Shown here piece by piece: positions 61,268-64,000 of a stretch of 64,000 bases of DNA (position 1 is its first letter; the number at the start of each line of letters is the position of its first letter). Both the position numbers and the translations under genes were made by a program. Under the pieces are notes generated by a model, which was not told the DNA's origin, made no database searches, and saw nothing but the letters and a program-made list of their open reading frames with translations. The DNA is from UMGS1994 sp944386155 (GTDB taxonomy: Bacteria; Bacillota; Clostridia; TANB77; CAG-508), in NCBI GenBank assembly GCA_963931085.1, contig OZ006973.1:1302001-1366000 (forward strand), in the 5' to 3' direction.

Positions 61268-62287
61268 TTAGAAATCTTCATCTCCATATTCTTCTTTTAA
61301 TTTTTTACTTATATACTTCATTACAGAAATTACTTTTGCATAATCCATTCTCTTAGGTCCTATAATTCCTATTGTACCAATATCTTTATCGCCTAAAATA
61401 TGATTAAAAGTTATTACACTAAAATTCTTTAATTTTTCATCTGAAAGTTCATCACCAATATACACATTTATATCTTCTGCTATACCTGTATTTAAAACAT
61501 CAGCTACTAATTCTTTTGCATCAAGTGCATTCATAAAATCTTTTGCGATTTCTGTTTTTTTAAATTCAGGTAAATCAAATGATTTATTTGTACCTTCTAG
61601 ATAAACTTCATTAGATGTTGTTTTTAATACTTTATTAATTTCATCAATAATTTTTCTTATAACTTTTATTCCTGCCTTAAGCTCAGTTCCAAGGTACTCT
61701 TCAAATGAACCATTAATCTCATCAATAGATTTTCCTACTAACTTATTTACAAAAATATAATTTAAATTTTTAACTTGTTCTTCTGTAAGGTCTTCATCAA
61801 ACTTTATAATAGCTTCTCTTATTATTCCAGACTCTGTTAAAATTATAGCCATCATTACATTTGATCCCAATAAAACAAATTTAATATCCATAATCGTATG
61901 TTCTTCAACATTAGGACCTACAGCAATTGTTGTATAATGTGTTAATTCTGAAAGAGTCGTTGTTGCTATTTTAGTTAAATCTTCAAGCTCATTTACTTTT
62001 GTCTCAAGCTTAGATTTTATATATTCTATTTCCCTTTTAGTTAGTTTATCTTCTGTTAATAGTTCGTCTATATAATATCTATAACCTTGTTGAGATGGAA
62101 TTCTACCAGCTGAAGTATGAGGCTTATCTAAATAACCTGCCTGCTCAAGTTCAGCCATTTCATTTCTAATTGTTGCACTACTACAATTAAGTTCTTTTAC
62201 TAGACTTCCTGAACTTACTGGCTCAGCTTTTTCAATATATTCTTCTACTATTGCTTGAAGTATTTTTTTCTTTCTATCGTCAAGCAT
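61268..62287 (-). CDS. hrcA: Heat-inducible transcription repressor HrcA
   Basis: 339 residues from the ATG at 62287 (GAGAGGTG upstream). The N-terminal winged helix is LDDRKKKILQAIVEEYIEKAEPVSSG and CSSATIRNEMAELEQAGYLDKPHTSAGRIPS, the HrcA signature. A GAF-like dimer domain and C-terminal SVITFNHILGDKDIGTIGIIGPKRMDYAKVI follow. HrcA binds CIRCE operators and, with GroEL, represses heat-shock genes. Two CIRCE-like sites lie at its own promoter, so the operon is autoregulated. Confidence 0.97.
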   Translation of the reverse strand: MLDDRKKKILQAIVEEYIEKAEPVSSGSLVKELNCSSATIRNEMAELEQAGYLDKPHTSAGRIPSQQGYRYYIDELLTEDKLTKREIEYIKSKLETKVNELEDLTKIATTTLSELTHYTTIAVGPNVEEHTIMDIKFVLLGSNVMMAIILTESGIIREAIIKFDEDLTEEQVKNLNYIFVNKLVGKSIDEINGSFEEYLGTELKAGIKVIRKIIDEINKVLKTTSNEVYLEGTNKSFDLPEFKKTEIAKDFMNALDAKELVADVLNTGIAEDINVYIGDELSDEKLKNFSVITFNHILGDKDIGTIGIIGPKRMDYAKVISVMKYISKKLKEEYGDEDF

Positions 62288-62303
62288 ATTTTCACCTCTC
62301 ATA

Positions 62304-62330
62304 TTAGCAAACTTTATTTCCTTTTGCTAA
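62304..62330. promoter_or_regulatory. CIRCE-like HrcA operator, proximal
   Basis: TTAGCAAAC, 9 bases, TTTTGCTAA. The consensus is TTAGCACTC-N9-GAGTGCTAA: the outer six bases match on each arm and the spacing is exact; the inner three deviate. It lies between the -10 and hrcA. Confidence 0.85.
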
Positions 62331-62337
62331 CACAAAT

Positions 62338-62366
62338 ATATTATACCCATTTTTAGCAATTGTCAA
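62338..62366 (-). promoter_or_regulatory. Promoter of the hrcA operon
   Basis: On the minus strand TTGACA with TAATAT 17 bases on (or TATAAT at 15). The -35 lies inside the distal CIRCE-like site, so HrcA binding blocks RNA polymerase. Confidence 0.75.
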
Positions 62367-62379
62367 TAGAGATTGCTAA
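62353..62379. promoter_or_regulatory. CIRCE-like HrcA operator, distal
   Basis: TTAGCAATT, 9 bases, GATTGCTAA. Spacing is exact, the outer bases match CIRCE, and the arms are symmetric at 8 of 9 positions. Confidence 0.85.
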
Positions 62380-62583
62380 TTTTTTTTATTTTTATTTAAT
62401 TTTTTATCAAATGATAATAGACAGTAAAAAAAATCAATATATAATCATATTTATCATGAGCATGGATACTCCATTTTTCTTTACAGCTTATGATTTACTT
62501 TTCAAAAACACTTTGAAATGGATATGCTTTTATAGATACTTTAAAAGATAAGTTTTTTTCTATCTATGCAGAAGTATTTCATG

Positions 62584-62621
62584 AAAAAGAGGGTGGCTCT
62601 TATAAGGTCCACCCTCTTTTT
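62584..62621. terminator. Terminator of hemW side, bidirectional
   Basis: AAAAAGAGGGTGG pairs with CCACCCTCTTTTT around CTCTTATAAGGT. The 200 bases between this hairpin and the distal CIRCE site hold no credible gene. Confidence 0.85.
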
Positions 62622-62626
62622 ATATT

Positions 62627-63757
62627 TTATACAAATTCTTCCCAGACTATATTTGCAAAATCTAATCCTTTTTTAGTAAGTTTTATATCATCTAAATCAA
62701 CTTCTATTAAATCTTCTTCTACAAGTTTACTAATTTCAAATCTAAAATATAATAATGGATTTAAATTAAACTTTCTTTCAAATTCTGATATAGATACTCC
62801 TTCAATTTTTCTTAAACCTAGCATCATATATTCCTTAGCCATTTCTTCTCTATCCATTTTATCTTCTACATTTTTACTTTTAAAATTAAAAATATATTCA
62901 GAAAGTATTTTTTTATTTGAGTATCTTACTCCATCTATAAAACTATGAGCTGCTGTGCCAAAACCTAAATATTCTTTTTGTTTCCAACAATTTAAATTAT
63001 GTTTTGATTCAAATCCTTTTCTTGCAAAATTAGATATTTCATAATGTCTATATCCATTTTCTTCTAACTTGTTTTTTATATACCAATACATCTGTCTTTC
63101 AATTTCTTCACTTGGTAAGATATAATCATTATCATTTTCTTTTATTAATTCCTTTATTTTAGTTCCATCTTCAACTATTAAAGAATATGTAGAAATATGT
63201 TCTGGATTTAATTCTATAATATTTTCTAAATCGTTTTCTAAATCTTCTAGCTTCTCATCTGGAAGTGCAAATATTAAGTCAACATTTATATTATTAAAAC
63301 CTAATTTTCTAGCTAAATTATATGTACTTAAAAATTCACTATATGTGTGTATTCTACCAATTTTTTTAAGTAAGATATCATTTGTTGTTTGTAAACCTAT
63401 ACTTAATCTATTTATTCCACACATTTGATATGTCTTTAATTTTTCTTCTGTTATTGTTCCTGGATTTACTTCTAAAGTTATTTCCGCATCAGCTGATATA
63501 TTAAAATTTACTCTTATATTTTCCAAAAGAGTTTTAATATGTTTGCTTTCTAAAAATGATGGAGTTCCGCCTCCAAAATAAACTGTAGTTACTATATGAT
63601 CTTTTGTAAAAGTTTGTGACGTATCTTCAATCTCTTTTTTTACTGTCTCTATATATGAGTCTATTTTTTCAAATTTATTATCATATGATACAAAATCACA
63701 ATAATAACATTTTCTTTTACAAAAAGGTATATGGATATATATTCCTATCTCTTTCAT
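62627..63757 (-). CDS. hemW: Radical SAM heme chaperone HemW (HemN-like)
   Basis: 376 residues. IHIPFCKRKCYYCDF holds the radical SAM Cys13-x3-Cys17-x2-Cys20 cluster motif; YFGGGTPSFL, LEVNPGT and SIGLQT are SAM and substrate elements; EISNFARKGFESKHNLNCWK is typical of HemW. Once annotated as coproporphyrinogen oxidase, the family is now considered a heme-trafficking protein. Length and C-terminal domain are complete. It lies 3 bases after whiA and follows it in transcription. Confidence 0.94.
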   Translation of the reverse strand: MKEIGIYIHIPFCKRKCYYCDFVSYDNKFEKIDSYIETVKKEIEDTSQTFTKDHIVTTVYFGGGTPSFLESKHIKTLLENIRVNFNISADAEITLEVNPGTITEEKLKTYQMCGINRLSIGLQTTNDILLKKIGRIHTYSEFLSTYNLARKLGFNNINVDLIFALPDEKLEDLENDLENIIELNPEHISTYSLIVEDGTKIKELIKENDNDYILPSEEIERQMYWYIKNKLEENGYRHYEISNFARKGFESKHNLNCWKQKEYLGFGTAAHSFIDGVRYSNKKILSEYIFNFKSKNVEDKMDREEMAKEYMMLGLRKIEGVSISEFERKFNLNPLLYFRFEISKLVEEDLIEVDLDDIKLTKKGLDFANIVWEEFV

Positions 63758-63760
63758 ACT

Positions 63761-64000
63761 TTAACTTCCTTTTCTTATTTCATCTGCATATTCTTGAATC
63801 TTTTTAAGTCTATGATTTACTCCTGACTTTCCTATTGGATTTTCTAGCATTTGCCCTAATTCCTTTAAACTAATTTCAGGATTTTCTAATCTTAACTCTG
63901 CAATCTCTACTAAATAATCAGGCATTGAATCAAATTTTTTCATTTTCTTTAAAAACTTAATATCTTCAATTTGTTTTACAGATGCATTAACTATTTTATT
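63761..64000 (-). CDS. whiA: WhiA, C-terminal part only (cut by window edge)
   Basis: 79 residues are visible; the frame is open to base 64000 (NKIVNASVKQIEDIKFLKK precedes the first Met). FDSMPDYLVEIAELRLENPE, ISLKELGQMLENPIGKSGVNHRL and KKIQEYADEI are the C-terminal helix-turn-helix of WhiA, a DNA-binding protein with a homing-endonuclease-like N-domain that influences cell division in Gram-positives. The N-terminal part lies outside the window. Confidence 0.95.
   Translation of the reverse strand, partial: NKIVNASVKQIEDIKFLKKMKKFDSMPDYLVEIAELRLENPEISLKELGQMLENPIGKSGVNHRLKKIQEYADEIRKGS

Noticed and set aside
62360..62551. 63-codon frame between hrcA and hemW
   Set aside because: Its beginning lies in the distal CIRCE site and the only internal Met stretch has no ribosome binding site; nothing recognisable in the product.

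Overview
The window is very AT-rich (about 28% GC where I counted core-gene lines) and carries standard Gram-positive housekeeping genes with AAGGAGG-type ribosome binding sites. It has a serine-type T-box leader, a glmS ribozyme, RNase J, WhiA and the hrcA-grpE-dnaK-dnaJ order. This fits a low-GC Firmicute of the class Clostridia, probably an uncultured anaerobe; I cannot name the species. Most genes lie on the minus strand.

Left part (1-12 kb) is a decaying genomic island with a defence flavour. It holds a type II restriction-modification pair (HNH endonuclease cut by the window edge, plus a cytosine-5 methyltransferase with a large insertion), two nested insertion-sequence remnants and a Hachiman-like nuclease/helicase pair. 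It also holds an unknown pair of membrane proteins, a HEPN protein with a C-terminal zinc-binding tail and a tyrosine integrase broken by one frameshift and three stops. It ends at a 3' half of a tRNA-Met-like sequence, a likely attachment-site scar. A second HEPN-type protein lies just beyond.

12-22 kb holds the least explained material. A minus-strand run encodes a Sel1-repeat protein, a macrodomain protein lacking the usual catalytic Asn, a degenerate protease-like protein (KEFSK), its paralogue with an intact HEWSH metallopeptidase motif and a small 155-residue protein. These are followed by an ABC exporter, an unknown 392-residue protein and a second copy of the 155-residue protein. The repeated 'large protein plus 155-residue partner' layout and the active/inactive protease pair make this my main candidate for an undescribed system.

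22-64 kb is mostly core genome: deformylase, CutA, metallophosphoesterase, PHP, pseudouridine synthase, rRNA methyltransferase, IspH, frameshifted UvrC, Hpt, ribozyme-controlled GlmS, T-box-controlled Dcd-DUF1653/SerS, YsxC, GltX, RNase J, the HrcA heat-shock operon with two variant CIRCE operators, HemW and the WhiA C-terminus. Scattered between these genes are eight lone genes of visibly higher GC and unlike codon use (29.8, 32.5, 43.6, 44.9, 45.1, 45.8, 52.3 and 53.4 kb). Each has its own sigma-A type promoter and ribosome binding site, and most have a strong hairpin terminator. They look like self-contained acquired transcription units of mostly unknown function.
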